DNA from: Gallionella sp.
GTDB lineage: Bacteria > Pseudomonadota > Gammaproteobacteria > Burkholderiales > Gallionellaceae
DNA length: 64,000 nt
Assembly: GCA_028688275.1 (NCBI GenBank)
Contig: JAQTYN010000009.1
Span: 1 to 64,000, forward strand
Reading direction: 5' to 3'
The first letter of the stretch is position 1. Each line of letters opens with the position of its first letter. The notes under the pieces are model-generated. The model saw only the letters and a list, made by a program, of their open reading frames with translations. It was not told the origin of the DNA and made no database searches. The translations under genes and the position numbers were made by a program. Shown here in pieces: positions 8,891-18,905 of this stretch.

Positions 8891-10432
8891 TCATTTCACC
8901 GCTTCCGCACTGCGCCATTCCACACTTTGCCAGCCATTTTTACCCGCGCTGGTCAGTTCTAAACGATAAGCAGGATAGGTGGCGAGGGCTTGAATACGGG
9001 GAGGGAGATGGGTTTGTGCAACCGTTAAAAAATTGCTGTCATAGCGCAAGGCTTGCAACATTTCGCGTTCCGCCATAGCGGACAAGGGGCGGGGCATCAT
9101 CAATGCCAAGGTGGTGTTGGAGGTGGGGGTTTGGTCGGCAATGGACGGATGAGTGTGCACCAGCGTGTCTAGGGTTTTATCCACCAGCGCGCCATCGGGT
9201 GAAAATGCGACATATTGCCCTGTTGCCCCAAATGCGGCTTTGCCTTTCGTGCTGCGCCAAAGCGACGTGTCACCTTTGTGATTTTTATCCAGCGCGCCAT
9301 CCGCCGTCATCGCCCAATCCGCCAACGATTGCAACGCGGCTGCGCGATCAGGCAATTGTTTTGCCAGTCGAGCGATAAACACGGGGGAATACAAATTCGA
9401 TTCGTTGTACCAACATGCCAGCGCGTTGCCGTCCAAAGACAACAGCGCGGCGGATTGCACGGGTTTTTTCTCGGCTTGCGTTACCACGCGTTTGGCCGTG
9501 CGCCAATCCACGGGCAACATCACGCAGGCACTGGGGTTGGCTGGTGCGGCGCGCCATAACTCAGCATCACCCAGCCCTGCGGTGGGCAAGCCCTTTTCGT
9601 TAATCCACGCCGAAGTTGACCAACCATCACCAAAATCAAAGCGCAAGCCTTTGAATCCTGAAAGAAAAGCGGTGTAGCCTAAAGTTAAGGTCGGTGCGCC
9701 CATCACAAGGGTATGCTGACTGCGCGGCGTATCGTCCAAGGCAAATTTTTTGGCTAGCACCTTGTCTTCAGTCAACCATGCCGACACGGCAGCACGGGAG
9801 GTGGGCACAATTTGATTATCCGCATCAAACAACAGCCCCGCATCCGACAGCACCACCAAACGGTCACCCAAACTAATTAACAAAAACGTGCGCCGTGGAT
9901 TGACTTCCAACGCCAAAATCGTCGCCTTGCCTTTGCCCGTATCCAGCTCACCCGCCCGTTTTAATTGGGCATCATTCATTGCGATATTGGCGGCTTGTTG
10001 TAACATTTTGGTCAACATATTGCGCCGCAACACCAGCGCGTAATGCCGTAACGCGCCTTTGCCATCGCGCCACCACGCCACTTCGGCAGGTTCATTCAGT
10101 GCGCTGACCAATAACTTATCCGTCCAATCCAAATTATGTTCGTAAGCAATGCGCTTTATCGCCCCTGCCACGCCCATGCGATCTTCCTGCTGTTCGTAGT
10201 AAAACGCCAAATCTTCGGTCAACACATCCCGTACCAGCGGCACTTTCAACAAATCATGAGGCAATTTTGACAAACTCGCTGTGCGAATCAAAGCATCAGG
10301 CTGATTCAAATCCGCCATCAAACGTGTACCGACATAATGAAATTCTTGCCAGTTGCTACCGTGGCGTAACGTTGCCGCACCGACTAGCGTCACCCCCAAC
10401 AAACCCAACACCATCCAAATACGACGCATCAC
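8891..10432 (-). CDS. yfaA: YfaA-like (DUF2138) protein
   Basis: 513 aa, N-terminal signal/TM; syntenic with yfaT-yfaS. Confidence 0.8.
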   Translation of the reverse strand: MMRRIWMVLGLLGVTLVGAATLRHGSNWQEFHYVGTRLMADLNQPDALIRTASLSKLPHDLLKVPLVRDVLTEDLAFYYEQQEDRMGVAGAIKRIAYEHNLDWTDKLLVSALNEPAEVAWWRDGKGALRHYALVLRRNMLTKMLQQAANIAMNDAQLKRAGELDTGKGKATILALEVNPRRTFLLISLGDRLVVLSDAGLLFDADNQIVPTSRAAVSAWLTEDKVLAKKFALDDTPRSQHTLVMGAPTLTLGYTAFLSGFKGLRFDFGDGWSTSAWINEKGLPTAGLGDAELWRAAPANPSACVMLPVDWRTAKRVVTQAEKKPVQSAALLSLDGNALACWYNESNLYSPVFIARLAKQLPDRAAALQSLADWAMTADGALDKNHKGDTSLWRSTKGKAAFGATGQYVAFSPDGALVDKTLDTLVHTHPSIADQTPTSNTTLALMMPRPLSAMAEREMLQALRYDSNFLTVAQTHLPPRIQALATYPAYRLELTSAGKNGWQSVEWRSAEAVK

Positions 10433-10606
10433 GGTCTCCCTTTAAATTCTGTGCCAAATGCCCACGAGTGATCTCATCAAATACAAGGGTTGAAAACACA
10501 GTCTGGCGCGGGCGAATGCTACGCCCAGAATAGGGCAATTGCAATGTCAAAAACCTTGCGTGATTATGGTTTTCATCAAGAAACATGATGATTGCCCAAT
10601 CGTTTG

Positions 10607-13600
10607 TTAATGATTGAGTTGAATGGTGCACATCACTGTTTCCCAGTTTTCAACTTTAAGACTGTTTTTGTACTCTACTTTCGTCATTTTTTTATTGCGA
10701 GCGAGGATCGCGCACACCTTGACGGAAAGTACATTTCCCTTTGGGAGATTAAATTTTTTCGCCAATTCCCCAACAGCGACTCCCCTCGGCGTTTGAATCT
10801 CGCGCCCGACTAGCTTCAATTTATCGCCTATTTTCAACTCCAGAATTGCCTGATGCACTTTGTTATCAGCAGGTTGACGACCTGAAAAATCCAGATTCAT
10901 AAGCGGCTCGACAAACGTAACATCCAGTGCAACATTTGGCGAGGGAGGCGAGAGATACGGGGCTAAAAAAGCACAGGGTTGTCCCTGCAAACTTGGACTA
11001 TACGGATTCGCGCCCCGATCAAATTCAAACAAGGTCAAGGTCTGTTCGGCACGCGTCATACCGACATAATACAAACGCCGTTCGGTTTGATTCGGTTTGG
11101 CTTGCCAGCCGCCATCTAGCAGGATGACGTGTTTAAATTCCCGCCCCTTTGCGCCATGCACGGTTGAAAGGGTTAATTTGCCCGCCACGGCATGGCGTTG
11201 TTCCTTGCCAAACTCAAACACCCAATCGAGCAATTGACTGGCGGGGATGCGTTCTATATCCCACGCCAAGCAAAATTCTGCAATGCACTGCTGCAACATT
11301 TGCAACCACGGGTTGTCTGGTTGCAGGGCGACCAACGCGCTTGCCCAATACAGCCAAGATTTTTGGCGCGCAAGTTGATGTTTAGGCTTGAGCAATAGAC
11401 GAATCAGCATCTGCCCTTCTCGAACTTGATGAAACGCTAATCCATGGTCGAGATGTGCTACAGGGATGTGCTTGAGTTCACAATAGGCGCGAATGGGCAT
11501 CAATAACTTGTGTTCTTTTGCCAAAATTGCAAAATCAGACCAGTCCGAATTGGGCGATAATTTGAACAAACGCAGCACTTCCGCCATTGCCATTTGCGCT
11601 TGGATGTTGGAATTATTGGGACAAGAAGCACGGTGGACTCGTCCTTTTGCAAGCATGTCCAGTTTTTCCCACTGACCGCCAGATGGATTGCCTAGGCGCA
11701 TAAAATTGAGGCGAATCGGATGGGCTTGTTTTAGGCGTTCGGTGTTGGCGTTGATAATGTGATTGGCGGCATCAATAATGTGTCCCGTCGAGCGGTAGTT
11801 CTCCACGAGGTAGGCTGTTTTCGCTTGATAATCGGCTTCAAAGCGTTGAATAAATTCATTGCTGGTGCGGCGGAATTCATAAATGTTTTGGTCATCATCG
11901 CCCACTGCCATGATGGTCAGTTTGGCATCCTTATCCAACAAAGTACGCCCAGACAAGGCACTGACTAATTCGTATTGCGCCGCATCAATATCTTGATATT
12001 CATCAACCAAAATATAGCGATAACCGCGTAACAATTGGTCTCTTAAGTCATCAGCCGTATCGTCATCTGTTTGATTTTTACCTTGCAATAGCTGGATGGC
12101 ATTCTGAATAATTTCACCGAATGTGTCTTCGTCTTTCGCGACATTTTGCTCTGCCAAACTGCGGAAAGTCGTACCCGTCAAGCGCATCGCCATCGCGTGA
12201 TAAGTTAAAACCGTCACGCCATATGCGGCATTCCCAACCAAATCATAAAGCCGACGGCGTACTTCGTAAGCGGCAAGTCGATTAAAGGTCAGCACAATGA
12301 TACTATCAGCAGGGGTGCGCAAGACGCGCAGCAAATATGCCACGCGATGCACAATCACACGGGTTTTGCCTGAACCTGGTCCTGCAAGAATCAGTTTGTT
12401 GGTATCGGTTTTGTCTGCGACCAACGATTGTTGTAAAGGATGTTTCAAGTCATCCACAATGCGGTGCAAAGATTCCCCTGTGGTTGCCAACTCCAGTAAA
12501 TCCTTGCGCGTGGCAAAATACCGTTTGATAAAACCGCCTTTGGGTTCGCGAAAATACGCGGCAATAAATGCCATCGCGACATTCATTTTCTCCAATCCAA
12601 GGCTGGCATATTCCTGAATCACATGAATCTGAAAATTGCGCTCTTGATAGTATTCCTGCAAACCGAGGTAATCGCTTTGCCGAAATCCGCGCTTATTTTC
12701 ATCGGCAATCACCGCTATGGTCATGGCGGATCGAAACACTGTGCGCCCACGATCCAATTGAATGGCTTTGATGCGATCCAAATACAGCAAGCCTTGCTCT
12801 AAGGCTTTCGCCTCGTCTTTCAATTGCCCCGCCAAGGTGAAATCAGTACGCAAATGCTCACACAACTCACCCGCTTTGCTTTCCACCAATAGCTCCGCAC
12901 CCCGAGCATCACTGGGCAATTTAGCCAAAAAGCAGAGCAGCAAGCTTTGCGCCACAACCTGTCTTTTTTCGCTAATGGCTTTGATGGTTGACCATGCGCG
13001 CCGCAATTTCACCTGATAGTGCTCGCGGGTAATTTTCTTTAATTCCAGACTGGCTCGATCGGCCTCGTCGTTGCCAAATGGCTGACTCATTGCCCGCAAC
13101 AACATCAACAAATCTTCAATCAAAATTTCCTGATCGCACCCATCCTTTACACCTTGACACAAATGGCGCAAATTTAACTCTTGCCACTGCGTTGAGTCAG
13201 CATCAGGTGCGAGCTCGGGCAACAAATCCAGCAAAGCCCGCTCAACGCTCGCCGTTTGTGAAAAAATATCTTGCGAGGGATTCACCACACCTTTGCGCAA
13301 GCGCGCCGTAATCACCAGGTCATTGCTCAGAATTCCCAACTTCTCCATCTGTTGCAGGACGCGCACACATTCTTCGCTGGATTGTCCAGATTGCAACATC
13401 AATTCATCGGTACTAATCCCTTCCGCGGCATCAGCATTTATCAGCAACTGAATAATTTTCAAATAATCTTCGCTTTTTTGCTGCGACAAACCCGCGCCTT
13501 TAAGCTTTTCGGCTGCCATCTGCATATTGGTGACTTTCAAGCTAGCAGGAAAGACGCGGGTTTCATTCTCATTGCGCTGTATCAGTCTGGCACGTTCTAA

Positions 13601-15706
13601 CCATGAAATCGCCGTTTTCACGCGGGTATCCGCATCTCGACTTTCCGCCTCAATGCTGGATTCCTGATCGTCATCGGCAAGAATTTCCCCTGCTGTTACT
13701 ACCACAACGCCTTCTTTGGCCTTTTTCGCTTTTTTGCGTAAAACCTGCAATATCTCGCCTATGTCTTTGCGACTGAGCTGCGAGCGTGCCGCTAAACCAA
13801 ATTGCACTTCCACATCATTTTCGTCATATAGCAAAATACAGCTTGCATGGTCACGATCCCGCCCCGCCCGCCCTGCTTCTTGTAAATAATTCTCCAATGA
13901 GCCAGGGATTTCAGCGTGAATCACGGCGCGCACATTGGACTTATCCACCCCCATACCAAAGGCATTGGTCGCCACAATCACGCGTAAATCGCCATTGATA
14001 AAATCTTGCTGTACCTGTTTTTTGACCTCCGAAGACAGCCCTGCATGAAAGTAAGCACACTGCCAATTCATGGCTTTCAGAAAAGCGGAAATGTCCTCGG
14101 CACTTTTTCGTTTTGCGGCGAAAACAATCGCACCGCCTTCAGTTGATTTCAATTCATTTTCAACTAATTGATGAATCAGGCTAAATTTTGTTTGGCTAGT
14201 GGTATTGACCACTTGATATTGAAGATTATTTCTTTCATGCCCGCCCTCGAACAATTGCAGCTCGATGTCCAAATTTTCTTTGAAATGGCTGCGCAAATCG
14301 GCAATGACTTCGATTTTGGCGGTCGCAGTAAAACAAGCGATTTGCGGCAGTTCCCCGCTGCGCTGTTCTTTGATGAACCGAGAGGCATATAGGTAATCAG
14401 GGCGGAAGTCTTGTCCCCATTTAGATAAACAATGTGCCTCATCAAATACCCACGCACCAATTTGACGGTAACGAATGGCTTCTCTAAAGCCTTTGTTGCG
14501 CAATTGTTCGGGCGAAACCAACAAAATGCCGATGTCGCCTAATCTAATTTTTTCTAAAACATCGCGCCGTTCCAACACGTTTAGCAAACCATTCAATGCC
14601 GCAGAACAAGATATGCCTTGTTTAATCAAGTTATCCACTTGGTCTTTCATTAGCGATTGCAGCGGCGAGATAATGATGGTCAAGCTGCCATTTCGCCAAT
14701 AACGATTGAGCGCGGGTAATTGATAGCAAAGCGATTTTCCGCCACCAGTCGGCAAAATTGCCAACAAATGCTCCTCCCGCATGCCTGCGACCACAATATC
14801 CGCTTGTAAAGAGCCTCCTTGAGAGTTGACTGGCTCGGTACGAAACTCGGAAAACCCAAAGTAGCGTTGCAATTCCGCCTGCGGATTGTGTGTCTTGTTG
14901 CAATAGACACAATCAGCCTGATTACAGGGTTGATCACGCAATCCTTTAAGCAACATGCGGGTGGCGGGATATTGCATTCCCACCCAAGGCGGTAGCACAG
15001 AATTCCCGCCCGACACGCGCAACCATGCCAGTGCGTAAGCAATCGGCAGATGCAAACTGGGATTGAGCAGGTCTTCTTGCAACAATTGGTGCAAACGCGT
15101 GCGACAGACTTTATCTTGCACAATGGTATGAAGTGCGGTTTTTACTTCGTCTAAACTAGGCGGGCGCAATGCCCGCCGCGCACTGATAAATAAGCGAGAC
15201 CATCCATTTCCTTGGGCGGTAGTCAGCAAATAGTGATAGCACAGCAACTCATCAGGAGAAGTGGTATCGAGATCAGCCAAGGCTTTGCGCTGTTCTTCAA
15301 ATAATTGCAACGAAAGTTGCGCATCTTTCAGAGGATCATTGAGGGAGTCGCGAACAATTTTGTAGTCCTTGACCAAGCGATGATAGGGATTTTGTGGAAA
15401 GGCGATGGGCGACAATACCAAGGTATCAACCACGGGCAAAGACAACAACGTTAAATCAGGATAGTCGCGTTTTAACAGGGGTAGATCGTGTTGCACCACA
15501 TTGTGTCCCAACACAAAAGGCGCACCATCGGTCAACTTATCCAGTTTAGGTTGCACGGTATCAACCCGAAATTTCCCTTGAAACACTTCGCCTTGCTGAA
15601 TATCCCCTCGCCACGCGGCGATTTTATAAATGGCTGGCTTTTCACCAATGGCGGTTTCCAAGTCAAGGCAAAGCGAATTTGAATAATTCCCGATTTTTTC
15701 AGTCAC
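10607..15706 (-). CDS. DnaQ-like exonuclease + RecQ helicase + UvrD-like helicase fusion protein
   Basis: 1699 aa: LDLETA (exonuclease-like), LPTGGGKSLCYQLPA and FDEAHCLSKWGQDFRPDY (RecQ), GRAGRD, LAGPGSGKTRVIVHRVAYLLR, VDEYQDIDAAQYELV, VGDDDQNIYEFR, LSTVHGAKGREF (UvrD/Rep). Confidence 0.9.
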   Translation of the reverse strand: MTEKIGNYSNSLCLDLETAIGEKPAIYKIAAWRGDIQQGEVFQGKFRVDTVQPKLDKLTDGAPFVLGHNVVQHDLPLLKRDYPDLTLLSLPVVDTLVLSPIAFPQNPYHRLVKDYKIVRDSLNDPLKDAQLSLQLFEEQRKALADLDTTSPDELLCYHYLLTTAQGNGWSRLFISARRALRPPSLDEVKTALHTIVQDKVCRTRLHQLLQEDLLNPSLHLPIAYALAWLRVSGGNSVLPPWVGMQYPATRMLLKGLRDQPCNQADCVYCNKTHNPQAELQRYFGFSEFRTEPVNSQGGSLQADIVVAGMREEHLLAILPTGGGKSLCYQLPALNRYWRNGSLTIIISPLQSLMKDQVDNLIKQGISCSAALNGLLNVLERRDVLEKIRLGDIGILLVSPEQLRNKGFREAIRYRQIGAWVFDEAHCLSKWGQDFRPDYLYASRFIKEQRSGELPQIACFTATAKIEVIADLRSHFKENLDIELQLFEGGHERNNLQYQVVNTTSQTKFSLIHQLVENELKSTEGGAIVFAAKRKSAEDISAFLKAMNWQCAYFHAGLSSEVKKQVQQDFINGDLRVIVATNAFGMGVDKSNVRAVIHAEIPGSLENYLQEAGRAGRDRDHASCILLYDENDVEVQFGLAARSQLSRKDIGEILQVLRKKAKKAKEGVVVVTAGEILADDDQESSIEAESRDADTRVKTAISWLERARLIQRNENETRVFPASLKVTNMQMAAEKLKGAGLSQQKSEDYLKIIQLLINADAAEGISTDELMLQSGQSSEECVRVLQQMEKLGILSNDLVITARLRKGVVNPSQDIFSQTASVERALLDLLPELAPDADSTQWQELNLRHLCQGVKDGCDQEILIEDLLMLLRAMSQPFGNDEADRASLELKKITREHYQVKLRRAWSTIKAISEKRQVVAQSLLLCFLAKLPSDARGAELLVESKAGELCEHLRTDFTLAGQLKDEAKALEQGLLYLDRIKAIQLDRGRTVFRSAMTIAVIADENKRGFRQSDYLGLQEYYQERNFQIHVIQEYASLGLEKMNVAMAFIAAYFREPKGGFIKRYFATRKDLLELATTGESLHRIVDDLKHPLQQSLVADKTDTNKLILAGPGSGKTRVIVHRVAYLLRVLRTPADSIIVLTFNRLAAYEVRRRLYDLVGNAAYGVTVLTYHAMAMRLTGTTFRSLAEQNVAKDEDTFGEIIQNAIQLLQGKNQTDDDTADDLRDQLLRGYRYILVDEYQDIDAAQYELVSALSGRTLLDKDAKLTIMAVGDDDQNIYEFRRTSNEFIQRFEADYQAKTAYLVENYRSTGHIIDAANHIINANTERLKQAHPIRLNFMRLGNPSGGQWEKLDMLAKGRVHRASCPNNSNIQAQMAMAEVLRLFKLSPNSDWSDFAILAKEHKLLMPIRAYCELKHIPVAHLDHGLAFHQVREGQMLIRLLLKPKHQLARQKSWLYWASALVALQPDNPWLQMLQQCIAEFCLAWDIERIPASQLLDWVFEFGKEQRHAVAGKLTLSTVHGAKGREFKHVILLDGGWQAKPNQTERRLYYVGMTRAEQTLTLFEFDRGANPYSPSLQGQPCAFLAPYLSPPSPNVALDVTFVEPLMNLDFSGRQPADNKVHQAILELKIGDKLKLVGREIQTPRGVAVGELAKKFNLPKGNVLSVKVCAILARNKKMTKVEYKNSLKVENWETVMCTIQLNH

Positions 15707-15867
15707 ACAATTCCTTCATCAGATAATGTTGCGGCGCGGCAAGGGGGAATCAAGCATACACGCCATCCCGTCACCCATTCAACTTGTGATACCAGTGAGC
15801 AATCTCCCTCCCCTTCAAGGGGAGGGAGTCTTGTTTTACCCACCATCAATCACATAGAATCAATGAG

Positions 15868-17655
15868 TTAATACCCCAGCCCCCGCGCTGCTTGATAAAA
15901 CACGAAACTCACGCCCCACGCGAGTGCTAATGACCATGCCAGACTAAACAGGGTATAGGCTTTGCTTTGGGATTCGGTTTTTAGCGTCGCGATGGCGGAT
16001 AGGCAGGGGGTGTAAATCAGGGTGAAGAGCATAAAGCTGTAGGCTTGTACCCAGTCTAGTTGTTGGGCAAGGGCATGACCCAGCTCGCCGCCGCTCAGTC
16101 CGTAAATCACCGCGAGGGAACCGATGACGATTTCTTTTGCCACGAAGCCGAAAATCAGGGCGATGGTCAATTCTGGGGTGATGCCGATGGGGGCGAAAAA
16201 GGGATGCAGCGCGCTGCCGATCATACCTGCGAGGGTGTCGGGACCAGCGGGAACTGCGCTAAAGGGAATGTGCGTGAGCAACCAAACCAACACCACGCCT
16301 GCGATGATAAATTGGGTAGCGCGACGCAAAAAATGTTGCACTTCTAACCAGCCGCGCATGACCAATTGGCGGGTAGTGGGGAAGCGATACGGCGGCAACT
16401 CCAGCACAAAAGGTTCAGTGCTTTGAAATTTTCCTTTAAATAACAAGGCAGTGAGAATGGCGGCGGCAAAACTGAAGAAATAGAGACTAAATAACACCAG
16501 CGGCGCGGCTGTTGGGCTAAACAACGCGGCGGTGATAAACACGAAAACTTGTAAGCGCGCTGAACACAGCGAAAATGGAATGACCAACATGGTCAGCAAG
16601 CGCATCGCCCGCGAGCGCATCACGCGTGTGCCCATGAGGGCGGGGACGTTGCAACCAAACCCCATGAGCAACATGACAAAACCACGTCCATCTAGTCCTA
16701 ACTTTGCCATCAGCGCGTCCATTAAAAACGCGGCACGAGACAAATAGCCGCTGTCTTCGACGGTTGCCATAAATAAAAAGAACAGCACGATAATCGGCAC
16801 AAATGCCATGACGGTGGCTAAACCGTTAAACACCCCGTCTAACAACAAGCCTTGCCACACGGGCGACAATCCTGACAACAGCGGTTCAAGCTGGCTGTCG
16901 CGCAGCCAAGTAAACGCCGTGGCGATGCCGCTTTGTAGCGGTTGACCAAAGAAAAAAATGCCTTGAAACAGCGCGTACATAATGGCGAAAAAAATCGGCA
17001 AGCCGAACACGGGGTGCAACATCACGCGATCCACTTTGTCGGTGATATTTTCGGGCAGGCGGGCGGGAATTTGAACGGATTGTTTTAACACCCGCGCCAT
17101 TTCGCTTTCGAGGTGTTCGTCTTGTTCTAACTGGCTACGTAATTCTTCCGCCATACCAGGCGTGGGGTAGCGCAAGGCTTTGGTGACAGCCTGCAAGGCT
17201 TCCGCATAACCTGTGCCGTATTTGCCACTCAACAAAAATATGGGCATTCCCAACAGCTCAGACATTTTTTTACAATCTATGGTGATGCCAAATTGTTTGG
17301 CTTCATCCGCCATATTCAACAGCACGACCACGTTTAAATTCAATGATTTGAGTTGCAATAGTAAGCTCATCTGGCGTTCGATTTGGGTGGCGTTTAACAC
17401 CACCAACGCCAAGTCGGGCACATTGTCATGCAGAAAATGGCGCACTACTTGTTCATCATCGGAAAAGCCGTGCAGATCATAAAACCCTGGTAAGTCGATG
17501 ATCTCGACCATATTCTCGCCCAGTAAGATTTTGCCTGTCAGCAATTCCACTGTGATGCCAGGCCAATTGCCTACGCGCGCTGAACCACCCGTCATGCGGT
17601 TAAATAAGGTCGATTTTCCTGTGTTGGGCATACCCAATAATGCAATGCGTTTCAT
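15868..17655 (-). CDS. feoB: ferrous iron transporter B
   Basis: GMPNTGKSTLFNRMTG, IDLPGFYDL, Gate motifs; start MKRIALLG. Confidence 0.96.
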   Translation of the reverse strand: MKRIALLGMPNTGKSTLFNRMTGGSARVGNWPGITVELLTGKILLGENMVEIIDLPGFYDLHGFSDDEQVVRHFLHDNVPDLALVVLNATQIERQMSLLLQLKSLNLNVVVLLNMADEAKQFGITIDCKKMSELLGMPIFLLSGKYGTGYAEALQAVTKALRYPTPGMAEELRSQLEQDEHLESEMARVLKQSVQIPARLPENITDKVDRVMLHPVFGLPIFFAIMYALFQGIFFFGQPLQSGIATAFTWLRDSQLEPLLSGLSPVWQGLLLDGVFNGLATVMAFVPIIVLFFLFMATVEDSGYLSRAAFLMDALMAKLGLDGRGFVMLLMGFGCNVPALMGTRVMRSRAMRLLTMLVIPFSLCSARLQVFVFITAALFSPTAAPLVLFSLYFFSFAAAILTALLFKGKFQSTEPFVLELPPYRFPTTRQLVMRGWLEVQHFLRRATQFIIAGVVLVWLLTHIPFSAVPAGPDTLAGMIGSALHPFFAPIGITPELTIALIFGFVAKEIVIGSLAVIYGLSGGELGHALAQQLDWVQAYSFMLFTLIYTPCLSAIATLKTESQSKAYTLFSLAWSLALAWGVSFVFYQAARGLGY

Positions 17656-17885
17656 GCTAAGCACACCATAATTTTAGCCGCTTCACTGCGCCTTAAGACA
17701 ATATCGGTTGTACCGAGTCGTACTTGCAATGGTCCAGAAAAGGGCGCTTTGCGTATCACCTCCAACGATTTCCCACTCCGAAAACCCAACGCCAATAAAC
17801 GTTGGTGCAACGCTTCTTCGGCGTGGATAGAAACGATGGTGGCAAGGTTGCCTGCGGATAAATCACTCAAGTTCAAAGCGGGCAT
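17652..17885 (-). CDS. feoA: ferrous iron transport protein A
   Basis: 77-aa SH3-like FeoA sequence, overlaps feoB by 4 nt. Confidence 0.93.
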   Translation of the reverse strand: MPALNLSDLSAGNLATIVSIHAEEALHQRLLALGFRSGKSLEVIRKAPFSGPLQVRLGTTDIVLRRSEAAKIMVCLA

Positions 17886-18012
17886 GATGACGAGTTAAAT
17901 GGGCATATATCGGCATTATTCCACAGGCAGCATAATTTTGTCGCGTAAGCCTTTGGTGCGCTTACAACGATTAGGTTAGAATGCGCGCTTTCGATTTATG
18001 TGTGAGTCCATC

Positions 18013-18891
18013 ATGATTAAGGGCAGTATTGTTGCAATCGTCACCCCGATGTTGGTGGATGGCAGTTTAGACCTCATTTCATTTCGGTCTTTGATTGATT
18101 TTCATATCGCCGAAGGCACCAAGGCGATTGTCGTAGTCGGCACGACAGGCGAATCGCCCACAGTCAATGTGCACGAACATGAAACGTTGATTCGAGTCGC
18201 GGTGCAGCACGTCGCCAAGCGTGTACCCGTCATTGCGGGTACGGGTGCAAATTCAACGCAAGAAGCGATTGAATTGGCACAGTTCGCGCATCGAGCGGGG
18301 GCTAATGCTTCTTTAAGTGTAGTACCCTACTACAACAAGCCCACGCAAGAGGGTTTGTATCAACACTTCAAAGCCATTGCGCAAGCCGTCAACATGCCTC
18401 ACATTTTGTACAATGTGCCGAGTCGCACAGGTGCGGACATGAGCAATGACACCGTGCTGCGCTTGGCACAAATTCCTAACATTATCGGCATTAAGGATGC
18501 CACAGGCGATATTTCTCGTGGCAGCGATTTACTACACCGTGCGCCTAAAGATTTTGCCATTTACAGCGGTGACGACGCCAGCACGTTGGCGTTGATGTTG
18601 TTGGGTGCACATGGGTCAATTTCGGTGACCGCCAACGTTGCCCCGAAACTGATGGCTGAAATGTGTGCGGCGGCTTTGGCTGGACGTGTTGCGGAAGCAC
18701 GCTTGATTAACTTCCAACTACTAGGCTTACATCGTCATTTATTTGTGGAAGCGAACCCCATTCCTGTTAAATGGGCGGTGGCTCGCTTAGGGCTGATGCA
18801 AAATGTGTTGCGTTTGCCGCTAACTCCTCTGTCCCCAAATGCCCAAATGGTCGTTGAACAAGCGATGCGTTCGGCTGGGGTTATTAACTAA
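18013..18891 (+). CDS. dapA: 4-hydroxy-tetrahydrodipicolinate synthase
   Basis: [38 protein letters not shown]. Confidence 0.96.
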   Translation: MIKGSIVAIVTPMLVDGSLDLISFRSLIDFHIAEGTKAIVVVGTTGESPTVNVHEHETLIRVAVQHVAKRVPVIAGTGANSTQEAIELAQFAHRAGANASLSVVPYYNKPTQEGLYQHFKAIAQAVNMPHILYNVPSRTGADMSNDTVLRLAQIPNIIGIKDATGDISRGSDLLHRAPKDFAIYSGDDASTLALMLLGAHGSISVTANVAPKLMAEMCAAALAGRVAEARLINFQLLGLHRHLFVEANPIPVKWAVARLGLMQNVLRLPLTPLSPNAQMVVEQAMRSAGVIN

Positions 18892-18905
18892 TTGTGGGAG
18901 AAAAA

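Noticed and set aside
12297-14912. Several 60-150 aa ORFs inside the fusion helicase region on both strands
   Set aside because: Overlap a continuous 1699-aa ORF with intact helicase motifs.
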